Of a DNA stretch of 7,199 nucleotides, positions 1 to 6,373 are shown one piece after another (positions within the stretch are counted from its first letter, which is position 1; every line of letters starts with the position of its first letter). The DNA is from Thermotoga sp. (lineage in GTDB: Bacteria; Thermotogota; Thermotogae; B3-G13). Location: positions 1 through 7,199 of the forward strand of contig QNAT01000059.1 of assembly GCA_003641555.1 (NCBI GenBank), written 5' to 3'. The notes beneath the pieces were generated by a model. The model worked only from the letters and a program-made list of their open reading frames with translations, ran no database searches and had not been told where the DNA came from. The position numbers and the translations under genes were made by a program.

Positions 1-269
1 AGGAGAGTGGTAGAACTATCTATGCTGATACGCGAAGGTACAAGACCACCATATAGGAGAAGATCAACTGAGGCAATGAGATAATCTACATCAGGGGTCC
101 CCTTAGACAATAACCAATTATAGATCCGTTCGATATCGGCAGGATGTTTTTTCTTTCCCAGCATCGATATAGGTGGGGTTAACACCCCAACATCTGCCAA
201 ACGTGCGAGATAGAGAAAATATCCTCTCGTTGCGAACCTTTCATCGATAGGCAAAAATATCATATTCAT
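1..269 (-). CDS. DUF4127 family protein, N-terminal part (runs off window edge)
   Basis: This is the first 89 codons of a protein that continues beyond base 1. I recognise the DUF4127 family from two segments that match its usual pattern: an N-terminal strand with FLPIDERFATRGY at residues 5-17 (the family's LPLDERP-like start) and IASVDLLLYGGLVPSR at about residues 66-81 (the family's SLDxLxYGGLxPSR-like motif). Family members are usually around 500 residues, so less than a fifth is seen. No signal peptide is visible, which suggests a cytoplasmic protein. The start is ATG at 269, set by GGAGG at 277-281 with a 7-nt spacer; a second ATG lies two codons in. It follows the permease gene by about 100 bp on the same strand and is probably the last visible operon member. 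The biochemical function is not known to me; the context suggests a role in breakdown of the imported sugar, which is inference. Confidence 0.8.
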   Translation of the reverse strand, partial: MNMIFLPIDERFATRGYFLYLARLADVGVLTPPISMLGKKKHPADIERIYNWLLSKGTPDVDYLIASVDLLLYGGLVPSRISIDSSTTL

Positions 270-372
270 TTCTTTCCCTCCTTTTATGAATTATCACTAC
301 TTGTCATGAGAACCGCAAAATGTCAATTCATTTCTGATCCAGAGAGATCATTCGATGCTAATTATGAGTTTA

Positions 373-1200
373 TCAGAATTTCATTCCAGATAATGTGACT
401 CCTCGAATGATGTGCCTCTGGAATATGAAATATGCTATTATAACAGGGACCATCTCGAATATAGCTGCAGACATAACATAGTTATTGGGTTTCGGTGCAT
501 AAAATCCTGCAAAAGCCGATATTCCCACTGGCATCGTGAAGAGTTTATTACTCTGTGCCACTATCAGGGGCCACAAGAAATCGTTCCATGTCCATATAAA
601 CTGAAATATAGATAGGCTTACAATAGCCGGGACGGAATTCGGTACTACGATGTGAAAATAAAGTTTGAGATCTGAACATCCATCTAAGCGGGCAGCATCG
701 AAGAGATCCTGGGGTATTTGAATGATAAATTCACGCATATAAAATATCCCAAAGATGTTGATTGCATTGGGAAGGATTATCCCCCAATAACTGTTTCCCA
801 TATGAAATGCCGATACAACAAGATATGTTGGCACGAAGATCACCTGAATCGGTAACATCATCGTTGAAAGCAATAACATGAAGAGCGGTTCTTTAAATCT
901 GAACCCGTACTTAGCGAATACAAATCCTACTATAGAAGATGTGAATATAACAGAGGAAGTAACAGCCACTGCGATGACCAAACTGTTAAAAAGATATAAA
1001 GGTATTGGGATTTTAGACCAGACATACTTAAAATTATATGTGGTGAAGTGTTCTGGAAAGAATCTGGGAGGAATGAACGACATCTCCTGTAACGGTTTGA
1101 AGGCAGTTAAAACCGCATACAGAAATGGAAAAAGGGTAATAAGTGTCATGAGTCCCAATAAGATATATAAAGCGACTTGAGTTTTCGACTTATTCGCCAT
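373..1200 (-). CDS. ABC sugar transporter permease, MalG/UgpE type
   Basis: This is the second inner-membrane subunit of a carbohydrate uptake (CUT1-type) ABC importer, about 275 residues, the normal length. It shows an N-terminal hydrophobic helix (about residues 10-33), the FKP segment that typically follows it, several further membrane helices, and the EAA loop at about residues 164-192 (QDLFDAARLDGCSD then IVVPNSVPA), which docks on the ATPase. The C-terminus ends in the family's usual short G-T-L-S-G tail. The ATG at 1200 is preferred because it makes a TGATG junction with the upstream permease stop and sits about 8 nt from GAGGTG; a TTG one codon earlier, at 1203, is also possible. The one-base overlap suggests translational coupling with the partner permease. 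The protein should pair with the MalF-type subunit at 1200-2078 and receive sugar from the binding protein at 2146-3405. Substrate cannot be read from the sequence. Confidence 0.93.
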   Translation of the reverse strand: MANKSKTQVALYILLGLMTLITLFPFLYAVLTAFKPLQEMSFIPPRFFPEHFTTYNFKYVWSKIPIPLYLFNSLVIAVAVTSSVIFTSSIVGFVFAKYGFRFKEPLFMLLLSTMMLPIQVIFVPTYLVVSAFHMGNSYWGIILPNAINIFGIFYMREFIIQIPQDLFDAARLDGCSDLKLYFHIVVPNSVPAIVSLSIFQFIWTWNDFLWPLIVAQSNKLFTMPVGISAFAGFYAPKPNNYVMSAAIFEMVPVIIAYFIFQRHIIRGVTLSGMKF

Positions 1201-2078
1201 CAATAACTCACCTCACGTTTTCTGAACAGTTTTATCTCGATCAAGGTAATTATGAAGATTATTAAAAACAATACAAATGACATTGCCGATGCCCTACCCA
1301 TATTTCCTTCAGTAAATGCTGTGTTTTGTATGAGGAGAACGGTAACAGTGGTTGCATAGCCCGGACCACCATTGGTCATGAGATATGGTTCAGCGAAGAC
1401 CTGGAGTGCGCCGATCAACGATATCACAACCGATACAGTAAAGGCAGGTATGAGAAGGGGCAATTTGATATATTTTATCAATTGAATGCGGTTGGCGCCA
1501 TCGATCTTAGCGGCTCCATAAAGGCTTTCCGGGATTCCTTGCAATGCCGTGAGAAAGATGACCATGTAAAAGCCAAAATTTTTCCAGGCAGACATGATTA
1601 TTATGGAGGGCATCGCTTGAGAATAACTGCGTAACCATCCCTGAGGAGGCAGACTGAAGAAAGAAAGGATCTCATTTAAATATCCAAATGTGGGGTCGTA
1701 TAACCAACGCCAGATAAGACTAACACCAACTCCTGACACGACCACAGGTAAGAAAAAAACGCTGCGAAAGAATCCCTTTCTTATCTTACCTATGAGTTCA
1801 TCGAGTAGTAATGCAGATAACAAACCGATGAATATTTGTAAAGGTGTTACTGTAAAGGCGAAATAAAAGGTATTGAGCAGTGAATGCAGAAATAAATTAT
1901 CGTGGAGAATAGATATATAATTTCTAAAACCTACGAATGGGTGAACATTATCCCAATAACTCCACTTATGCAGACTGAGGAAAAGGGCGTAAAGCAACGG
2001 TCCAAACCTGAAGATCGCAAACCACACAAACGTCGGTATTAAAATACACAAGACAAAACGTGGGACATGCTGTTTCAC
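1200..2078 (-). CDS. ABC sugar transporter permease, MalF/UgpA type
   Basis: This is the first inner-membrane subunit of the CUT1-type importer, 292 residues, typical of short MalF/UgpA/LacF proteins. Visible landmarks are a first helix at about 8-35, the YALFLSLHKW segment, the FVGFRNY motif at about 48-54 that marks the start of the permease domain, the EAA loop at about 184-212 (ESLYGAAKIDGANRIQLIKY then LPLLIPA), and the MTNGGPGYATTV motif at about 234-245 that is characteristic of this subunit type. The start is GTG at 2078, supported by AAGGAGG at 2088-2094 with a 9-nt spacer. It lies about 67 bp downstream of the binding protein gene, with a strong stem-loop between, and overlaps the next permease by one base. 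No ATPase gene accompanies the pair, so a shared MsmK/MalK-like ATPase from elsewhere is presumably used. Confidence 0.94.
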   Translation of the reverse strand: MKQHVPRFVLCILIPTFVWFAIFRFGPLLYALFLSLHKWSYWDNVHPFVGFRNYISILHDNLFLHSLLNTFYFAFTVTPLQIFIGLLSALLLDELIGKIRKGFFRSVFFLPVVVSGVGVSLIWRWLYDPTFGYLNEILSFFSLPPQGWLRSYSQAMPSIIIMSAWKNFGFYMVIFLTALQGIPESLYGAAKIDGANRIQLIKYIKLPLLIPAFTVSVVISLIGALQVFAEPYLMTNGGPGYATTVTVLLIQNTAFTEGNMGRASAMSFVLFLIIFIITLIEIKLFRKREVSY

Positions 2079-2107
2079 CTGGCTTCTCCTCCTTTTGACA
2101 TAGGGTA

Positions 2108-2136
2108 GTGGCTGGCTTTCTACACAAGCCAGCCAC
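2108..2136 (-). promoter_or_regulatory. Perfect stem-loop between binding-protein and permease genes
   Basis: An 11-bp perfect inverted repeat, GTGGCTGGCTT at 2108-2118 and AAGCCAGCCAC at 2126-2136, encloses a 7-nt loop. It begins 9 nt after the binding-protein stop codon and ends before the permease SD. In the direction of transcription the stem is followed by TACCCTATG rather than a run of T, so it does not look like a full intrinsic terminator. In many binding-protein-dependent operons a hairpin here protects the upstream message and gives more binding protein than permease; that role, or partial attenuation, is inferred here. Confidence 0.7.
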
Positions 2137-2145
2137 GAAAAAAGA

Positions 2146-3405
2146 TTATCTTTCTTCGTTCAAGTATTTTTGTAAGTCAGTTTGCAGTTTCTTAAGACCT
2201 TCTTCTGGTGTTATCCTTTCATAGAGTATATCCTGGAAATAACTCTCTATCTCACGAGCATAGGCACTTGGTTCAAATCTCTTCCCTACTTCTCTCAGAT
2301 ATCCCACCGTTTCAAAGGCAGGTTGCATCTTCGAATATCCCTTTAACCACTCGAGTGTCCTCGGATCCTTGAGAAGACTGTATCTAACCGCCGGTCCATC
2401 TATACCGATCATCTGCAGATGTCCTTCCTTAGTATTTGTGAACTTGAGGAACTTCAAGCATGCATCTAAAACTTCAGGACCTCTTTTTTCAGCTGCTTTT
2501 GTAATTCCAATCCCCCAGGAATTGTCATACATATATACTCTTTCAGCTCCTTCAGGAATTGGAAGCATACAAGTTCCGTAGTGAATCGAGGGATAATAAT
2601 AATCCAGATATCCTCCGAACCACGTACCAGCGATCACCATACCTACTACGTTTTTTACAAAACCTTGATAGGCCTCCGGGAACTCCATGGAATTTATACC
2701 ATCCTTTAAGAAGGATAAGATGTAGTTCAGCGATCTAATACCTGCAGCGTTATTAAACATCGCTGTCTTTCCATCGGTGCTTATTAGATGTCCTCCTAAT
2801 TCTACGTAGAATTCTTGCCAGATCCAGGGTATTTGATCGCAATGTACTCCAAAGCCGCTTTGAACCAAACGATTGTTCTTATACACCGTGAGTTTCTTTG
2901 CATAATCATAAAGTTCTGCCCATGTTGTAGGTGGTTTATTGGGATCCAGACCCGCCTTTTCGAATAGATCTGTGTTGTAGAAGAGCATGAAATCCGATGT
3001 GGAATAAGGTATGTAATACACCTTGCCCTTTAGAGTAGCTCCGAGCCGCGCTGGTAGAATCCAGTCTTCCCAATCGATTTCCTTCAGGAATGACTCGGGT
3101 ATCGGGATAATCCCATGCCCGTATTTATCAGACCATGCTCCCATACCCAGCAAATCCGGACCAGTGCCAGCTGCTAAAGATGCTGTCAACTTCTGCCACC
3201 ATGTAGCCCAGGGCCAATGTTGATATACTACATGTATATCAGGATAAGCCTTCTCAAAAGCCTTGATCTGTTCTGCACGTGCATTGTTTTTCACTTCCCA
3301 TTCATTTTCCCATAGTGTAATAGTAATGGTCTTGGCTTGCAAAATCGTGTTCAAACCGAAAACAAACAGAATCGTACAAATGGAAAAAACTATTAGCTTA
3401 CGCAT
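2146..3405 (-). CDS. ABC sugar-binding protein (extracellular solute-binding, family 1 type)
   Basis: This is the 419-residue substrate receptor of the importer. It has a signal peptide of about 24 residues: basic MRK, a hydrophobic core, then a signal-peptidase I-like LQA cut before KTITITLW. There is no lipobox cysteine, so it should be a free periplasmic-type protein. The mature part follows the family pattern: a first strand ITLWENEW, QIKAFEKAYPDIHVVYQ at about 46-62, LTASLAAGTGPDLL at about 73-86, and IPYSTSDFMLFYNTDLFEKA at about 133-152 followed by PPTTWAELYDYAKKL. Many tryptophans and tyrosines, such as HWPWATWW, are suited to stacking on sugar rings. The start is ATG at 3405, with AAGGAGG just upstream at 3414-3420. 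It lies between the regulator gene and the two permease genes. The exact ligand is not readable; the amino-sugar enzyme in the operon suggests N-acetylmannosamine or a glycoside containing it. Confidence 0.94.
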   Translation of the reverse strand: MRKLIVFSICTILFVFGLNTILQAKTITITLWENEWEVKNNARAEQIKAFEKAYPDIHVVYQHWPWATWWQKLTASLAAGTGPDLLGMGAWSDKYGHGIIPIPESFLKEIDWEDWILPARLGATLKGKVYYIPYSTSDFMLFYNTDLFEKAGLDPNKPPTTWAELYDYAKKLTVYKNNRLVQSGFGVHCDQIPWIWQEFYVELGGHLISTDGKTAMFNNAAGIRSLNYILSFLKDGINSMEFPEAYQGFVKNVVGMVIAGTWFGGYLDYYYPSIHYGTCMLPIPEGAERVYMYDNSWGIGITKAAEKRGPEVLDACLKFLKFTNTKEGHLQMIGIDGPAVRYSLLKDPRTLEWLKGYSKMQPAFETVGYLREVGKRFEPSAYAREIESYFQDILYERITPEEGLKKLQTDLQKYLNEER

Positions 3406-3418
3406 TTAACACACCTCC

Positions 3419-3469
3419 TTAAAATTTAGGTACAAAACGAGAAACCAACGAGCATTTTAAAGCTCCCAA
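3419..3469 (-). CDS. Possible 16-residue leader peptide upstream of the binding-protein gene
   Basis: The gap between the regulator and the binding-protein gene contains a full-strength SD, AAGGAGGTG at 3478-3486, directly after the regulator stop codon. Eight nt after it comes a TTG that opens a 16-codon frame, MGALKCSLVSRFVPKF, whose TAA at 3419-3421 touches the SD of the binding-protein gene. The SD is otherwise unexplained, since no long gene starts behind it. The frame could couple translation into the binding-protein gene, act as a leader peptide, or be an accident of purine-rich sequence. A peptide this short cannot be assigned a function, and TTG is a weak start. Confidence 0.25.
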   Translation of the reverse strand: MGALKCSLVSRFVPKF

Positions 3470-3486
3470 ATATCTCTCACCTCCTT

Positions 3487-4341
3487 TCAGTACAACTTGT
3501 TGGATACTGCCCTTGCACTTTCCTTGCCATATTTCTCAGCACGTTCTCTGTTCAACTGATAGAGTAGGTTGGTAAGGGCCTCTACCACGAATATCTGGGC
3601 GATTATTGAACGCCCGGCCCCACTCTTTATAGGACTCTCTCTCGAGAAGGTTTCGAGAATAACATCTGCATATTTAGATATGGGGGACTTTACGTGATCT
3701 GTGATGCAGATGGTGGAAGCCCCGTGTTCCTTTGCTACCTTTACAGAATCCACGGTATCTTTTGTAGAACCACTGTGACTGACACCGATAGCCACATCAC
3801 CAAAAGACATGGTCGATGCAGACATTGCCTGTATATGTGGGTCATCGTACGCCTTACAGGGAAGCCCGAGTCTTATGAACTTGTACTGGATTATCTGTGC
3901 AACAGCAGCCGAAGACCCCACACCATAACATTCCACACGCCTGGCATTGTTTATGAGATTTACAGCCATCTTGAGCATGTCCATATCTAAAACCGACATC
4001 GTACTCTCGATCGATTTCATACATCCTGATTTCGTCTTCTCCACTATCCTGTTCATATCATCTTCTGCCGATATCCTTGGGTCCTCGAATTCCTCATGAA
4101 CGCCAAAGAGGTCACCAGCGAGTGCAAGCTTAAAAGATTGAAATGAATCGAACTCCAGTGTTCGCACGAATCTTATAACCGATGCATCGCTTACACCGCT
4201 CGCATTGGCAAGCTCATTTACAGTCATGTAGAGAACATCTTTCGGTTTGGTGAGAATATAATTAGCGATGTGTTTTTCGATGCGTGTGAAATCTGATAAA
4301 CGAGAGCGAATGCGCTTCAAAGCCAATTTTCTCATTCTCAA
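3487..4341 (-). CDS. RpiR-family transcriptional regulator with SIS domain
   Basis: This is a 284-residue DNA-binding regulator of sugar-phosphate metabolism. The N-terminal RpiR helix-turn-helix domain covers about residues 1-75, with IRSRLSDFTRIEKHIANYIL and then the HTH, MTVNELANASGVSDASVIRF, at about 39-58. A SIS sugar-isomerase fold follows at about 133-230, with the phosphosugar-binding segments YGVGSSA and GVSHSGSTKDTVD. RpiR proteins bind a phosphorylated sugar; the Vibrio vulnificus NanR protein of this family responds to N-acetylmannosamine-6-phosphate, which fits the NanE-NanK gene directly upstream. I chose the TTG at 4341, spaced about 7 nt from the GGGGTGA part of GGGGAGGGGTGA; ATG at 4335 is the alternative. 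A longer frame from 4407 would overlap the NanE-NanK gene by 62 bp and is unlikely. The gene begins 4 bp after the NanE-NanK stop, so the two are probably co-transcribed. It is a likely autoregulator of the operon through the palindrome at 5964-5980. Confidence 0.92.
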   Translation of the reverse strand: MRMRKLALKRIRSRLSDFTRIEKHIANYILTKPKDVLYMTVNELANASGVSDASVIRFVRTLEFDSFQSFKLALAGDLFGVHEEFEDPRISAEDDMNRIVEKTKSGCMKSIESTMSVLDMDMLKMAVNLINNARRVECYGVGSSAAVAQIIQYKFIRLGLPCKAYDDPHIQAMSASTMSFGDVAIGVSHSGSTKDTVDSVKVAKEHGASTICITDHVKSPISKYADVILETFSRESPIKSGAGRSIIAQIFVVEALTNLLYQLNRERAEKYGKESARAVSNKLY

Positions 4342-4345
4342 GAAC

Positions 4346-5911
4346 TCACCCCTCCCCGTAGTGCAGTGCTTCGAGCGCTGCACCGATAATCGTTGCTTTT
4401 TCTCCAAAGGATGATAGAGAAACTACATCTTCATTGTAAATTCCGCTTTCATTATCGTATTCCTTTAGCTTTCGCTTCAATCTATCCATGAATATCTGTC
4501 CGAAATTCTCAACTATACCGCCGAAGTAGACTCTTTCGATATCTGTGAAATTGACGAGTATATCGACAAGCCAGGCAGCATACATCGCCATTTTATCGAT
4601 CAAGCCTAAAACCCAACTATTATTTGAATTAACACGATTCAAAAAATCTTGCCAGGAGAAGTTTCCAAATCTTTTCTCATATTCACTCTGGATGAATCTT
4701 CCAGATAACACCGTTTCCAGACATCCACGCTTTCCACATGTACATTGCCTTGAATTTCCAGGAATAACAATGTGCCCGATCTCACCCGCATTTCCATACT
4801 TACCCCTGTATAACCGGCCGTTTAATATCATGCCTCCTCCAAGACCTGTACCGATTGCCACGTAAAAGATATTCTTGAATCTCCCTTTTTCCACAAACCA
4901 TTGTGCATAAGCTGCAGCATTCACATCGTTATCGACGACGATGGGGATGGAATACCTTTCTCCTAAGATATCCTTTATCTTAACTCCGGACCAGTTATGT
5001 AGATTCTTTGTGGCATATAATACCTTCCCTGACGTAAAGTCGACCCTTCCTGCGGCCCCTACTCCTATTGCCGATATATCATCAGAGAAAAGCCGATCTA
5101 TCACTCTTTTCACACTCTCGAGAGGAGAATGAGTGTTCGTTTCGATCATCATATCTTCAATGAGCCTGCCAGAGGCATCGATTATGCCACCTCTCGTATG
5201 AGTTCCTCCTAAATCGATACCCATAGCCTTCTTATCATCTTCGACGAATCCCTTTATGGCATCTGTAAATCTCTTCGTAGTCTCTTGAGGCCTCGTTATC
5301 GCACCACCCACAACAACCGCAAATGCTCCTGCAACAAGGGCTTTTATGGCTTGTTCGGGGTATATGTAATTGCCTTCGGCTATGATGGGTATATCGAGAT
5401 TTCGATGAATTTCCCTTACAAGTGCTATGTTGGGTTTTGGAGAATCATTGGAGTAATCTGTGTAACCCGAAAGTGTGGTGGCTATGAAATTTGGGTGGAG
5501 TTCAGATATCAGCAATGCGTCTTCTAAATCTGCAATATCCGCTACTATGGGAGTATGAGGATAATGAACCCTTATATATGAGAATATCTCTTTCAGATCT
5601 TGAGGATGCCTGCGCCTCGTACAATCGATGGCAACTAAATCCGCTCTTGCATTGATGACCTTTGCAACATGGTTTGCTGTGGGTGTGATATACGTTTCAA
5701 ATCCGGATATTTTATCTTTAAAGATGCCTATCACAGGTAGATCAACGACTTCTTTTATCGCCTTTATATCCTCAGGTGTGTTTGCTCTGATACCAATGGC
5801 ACCGCCCATCTTTGCTGCTAAAGCCATGCGTGCCATGATCCTCGAACCATTCAATGGTTCATCTTTCAGGGCCTGGCAAGATACGATAATTCCTCTACGC
5901 AACGATATCAA
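4346..5911 (-). CDS. nanEK: Bifunctional NanE-NanK: ManNAc-6-P 2-epimerase fused to ROK-family kinase
   Basis: This 521-residue cytoplasmic protein joins two enzymes. Residues 1-225 match NanE, a TIM barrel that converts N-acetylmannosamine-6-P to N-acetylglucosamine-6-P. IGIFK with candidate catalytic Lys65, YITPT at 74-78, ATTLSGYT at 144-151, IIAEG with candidate catalytic Glu179, and VVGGAITRP at 200-208 are visible. Residues 229-521 match a ROK sugar kinase: the phosphate loop GIDLGGTHTRGG at 231-242, DNDVNAAA at 327-334 with the likely catalytic Asp329, GTGLGGG at 354-360, and the zinc site formed by His380 with Cys390, Cys392 and Cys397. All key residues are present, so both halves look active. 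The kinase would make ManNAc-6-P from ManNAc and ATP, although ROK specificity cannot be fixed from sequence. The start is TTG at 5911, with AAGGTG at 5919-5924, 7 nt away. It is the first gene of the operon, about 40 nt behind the promoter at 5957-5985. NanE-NanK fusions are known in other bacteria. Confidence 0.93.
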   Translation of the reverse strand: MISLRRGIIVSCQALKDEPLNGSRIMARMALAAKMGGAIGIRANTPEDIKAIKEVVDLPVIGIFKDKISGFETYITPTANHVAKVINARADLVAIDCTRRRHPQDLKEIFSYIRVHYPHTPIVADIADLEDALLISELHPNFIATTLSGYTDYSNDSPKPNIALVREIHRNLDIPIIAEGNYIYPEQAIKALVAGAFAVVVGGAITRPQETTKRFTDAIKGFVEDDKKAMGIDLGGTHTRGGIIDASGRLIEDMMIETNTHSPLESVKRVIDRLFSDDISAIGVGAAGRVDFTSGKVLYATKNLHNWSGVKIKDILGERYSIPIVVDNDVNAAAYAQWFVEKGRFKNIFYVAIGTGLGGGMILNGRLYRGKYGNAGEIGHIVIPGNSRQCTCGKRGCLETVLSGRFIQSEYEKRFGNFSWQDFLNRVNSNNSWVLGLIDKMAMYAAWLVDILVNFTDIERVYFGGIVENFGQIFMDRLKRKLKEYDNESGIYNEDVVSLSSFGEKATIIGAALEALHYGEG

Positions 5912-5956
5912 TATTCTTCACCTTATAAAATAAAATTTCGTAATTTAACTACATAA

Positions 5957-5985
5957 ATGATATAACATTTTATAAATGTTGTCAA
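5957..5985 (-). promoter_or_regulatory. Sigma-70-type promoter of the nanEK operon
   Basis: On the minus strand a consensus -35 box TTGACA (5980-5985) is followed after exactly 17 bp by TATCAT (5957-5962), one base from the ideal -10. Transcription would start near 5950, leaving a leader of about 40 nt before the TTG start of nanEK with its SD. No other promoter of this quality was seen in the gaps between the downstream genes, so it probably drives nanEK, the regulator, the binding protein, both permeases and perhaps the DUF4127 gene. Confidence 0.75.
5964..5980. promoter_or_regulatory. 17-bp perfect palindrome in promoter spacer, likely operator
   Basis: AACATTTTATAAATGTT is a perfect inverted repeat: 7-bp arms AACATTT (5964-5970) and AAATGTT (5974-5980) around a 3-bp centre. 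It fills the space between the -10 and -35 boxes and overlaps the last base of the -35. A dimeric repressor bound here would block RNA polymerase. The regulator encoded two genes downstream (RpiR family) is the obvious candidate, by inference from position only. I found no second copy of the full palindrome in the window. Confidence 0.6.
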
Positions 5986-6373
5986 GGGAAAATTATCGGC
6001 GAAATCGATCACATTAAATTGTCTGTTGAGTACCTTTGTACTTTGAAGGATGAAGGATATATCTCGGTAGACGAGTATTATACTTCCTAGCTCTCATCTT
6101 CTTTGCAAGATAAGAACGGTAATATTTATCATCTGGCGGGATCTTCGATTGACTTTCCAACCCACGAACATCGTATCCTTGAATCCAAAGATTACTGTAT
6201 CGAAAATTGGGCATCGTTTTGGTGTCCTGTCACAATTGCCACAAATTGTAGACAGTTGTCACATAAATACCTCGATCGTTGATCTGGTATTAACTTCAAT
6301 ATTGCCCGATGGGTTGATACCGCCGACGGTTACAATCTTTTCGATGTACTGAACGAGTATAATAGTCCTTGTA
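5986..6373 (-). other. Gap of about 390 bp with possible gene remnants
   Basis: No intact gene is convincing here. Two minus-strand frames look somewhat coding-like. One, without a usable start, overlaps the end of the hydrolase gene and runs from about 6393 to a TGA at 6259-6261; it includes EKIVTVGGINPSGNIEV. The other, 6214-6014, would encode 66 residues rich in Tyr, Arg and Lys (it begins MPNFRYSNLWIQGYDV) but has only a poor SD. I recognise neither. They could be two pieces of one decayed gene, or chance frames. I see no hairpin followed by a T-run that would end the hydrolase transcript. The low-coordinate end adjoins the nanEK promoter. Confidence 0.35.

Noticed and set aside
318..333. 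Weak dyad AAATG-6-CATTT resembling half-sites of the nanEK palindrome
   Set aside because: The arms are only 5 bp, with a different spacing and centre from the perfect site at 5964-5980; AT-rich chance is likely.
280..345. Possible separate promoter for the DUF4127 gene (TTGCGG, 17 bp, GATAAT on the minus strand)
   Set aside because: Only three of six -35 bases match, and the implied transcript would start within or at the SD. The TTGACA nearby is 25 bp from GATAAT, too far.
2108..2140. The hairpin after the binding-protein gene as a classical terminator
   Set aside because: In the transcribed direction no T-run follows the stem; the A-run on the plus strand corresponds to T bases before the stem.
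3470..3500. Promoter in front of the binding-protein gene (TTGTAC, 17 bp, TATTTG)
   Set aside because: Only half the bases of each box match the consensus, and the -35 lies inside the regulator stop region; not supportable.
4342..4407. Longer N-terminus for the RpiR regulator starting at 4407
   Set aside because: It would overlap the NanE-NanK coding end by 62 bp, adds residues not typical of RpiR proteins, and a well-spaced SD supports TTG 4341 (or ATG 4335) instead.
412..5933. Numerous plus-strand frames of 60-110 codons opposite the transporter, regulator and NanE-NanK genes
   Set aside because: All are antisense to genes with clear family motifs and lack SD support.
6149..6352. Plus-strand frame of 67 codons in the hydrolase/nanEK gap
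   Set aside because: It lies opposite the minus-strand frames, has no good SD, and matches nothing recognisable; treated as a shadow.
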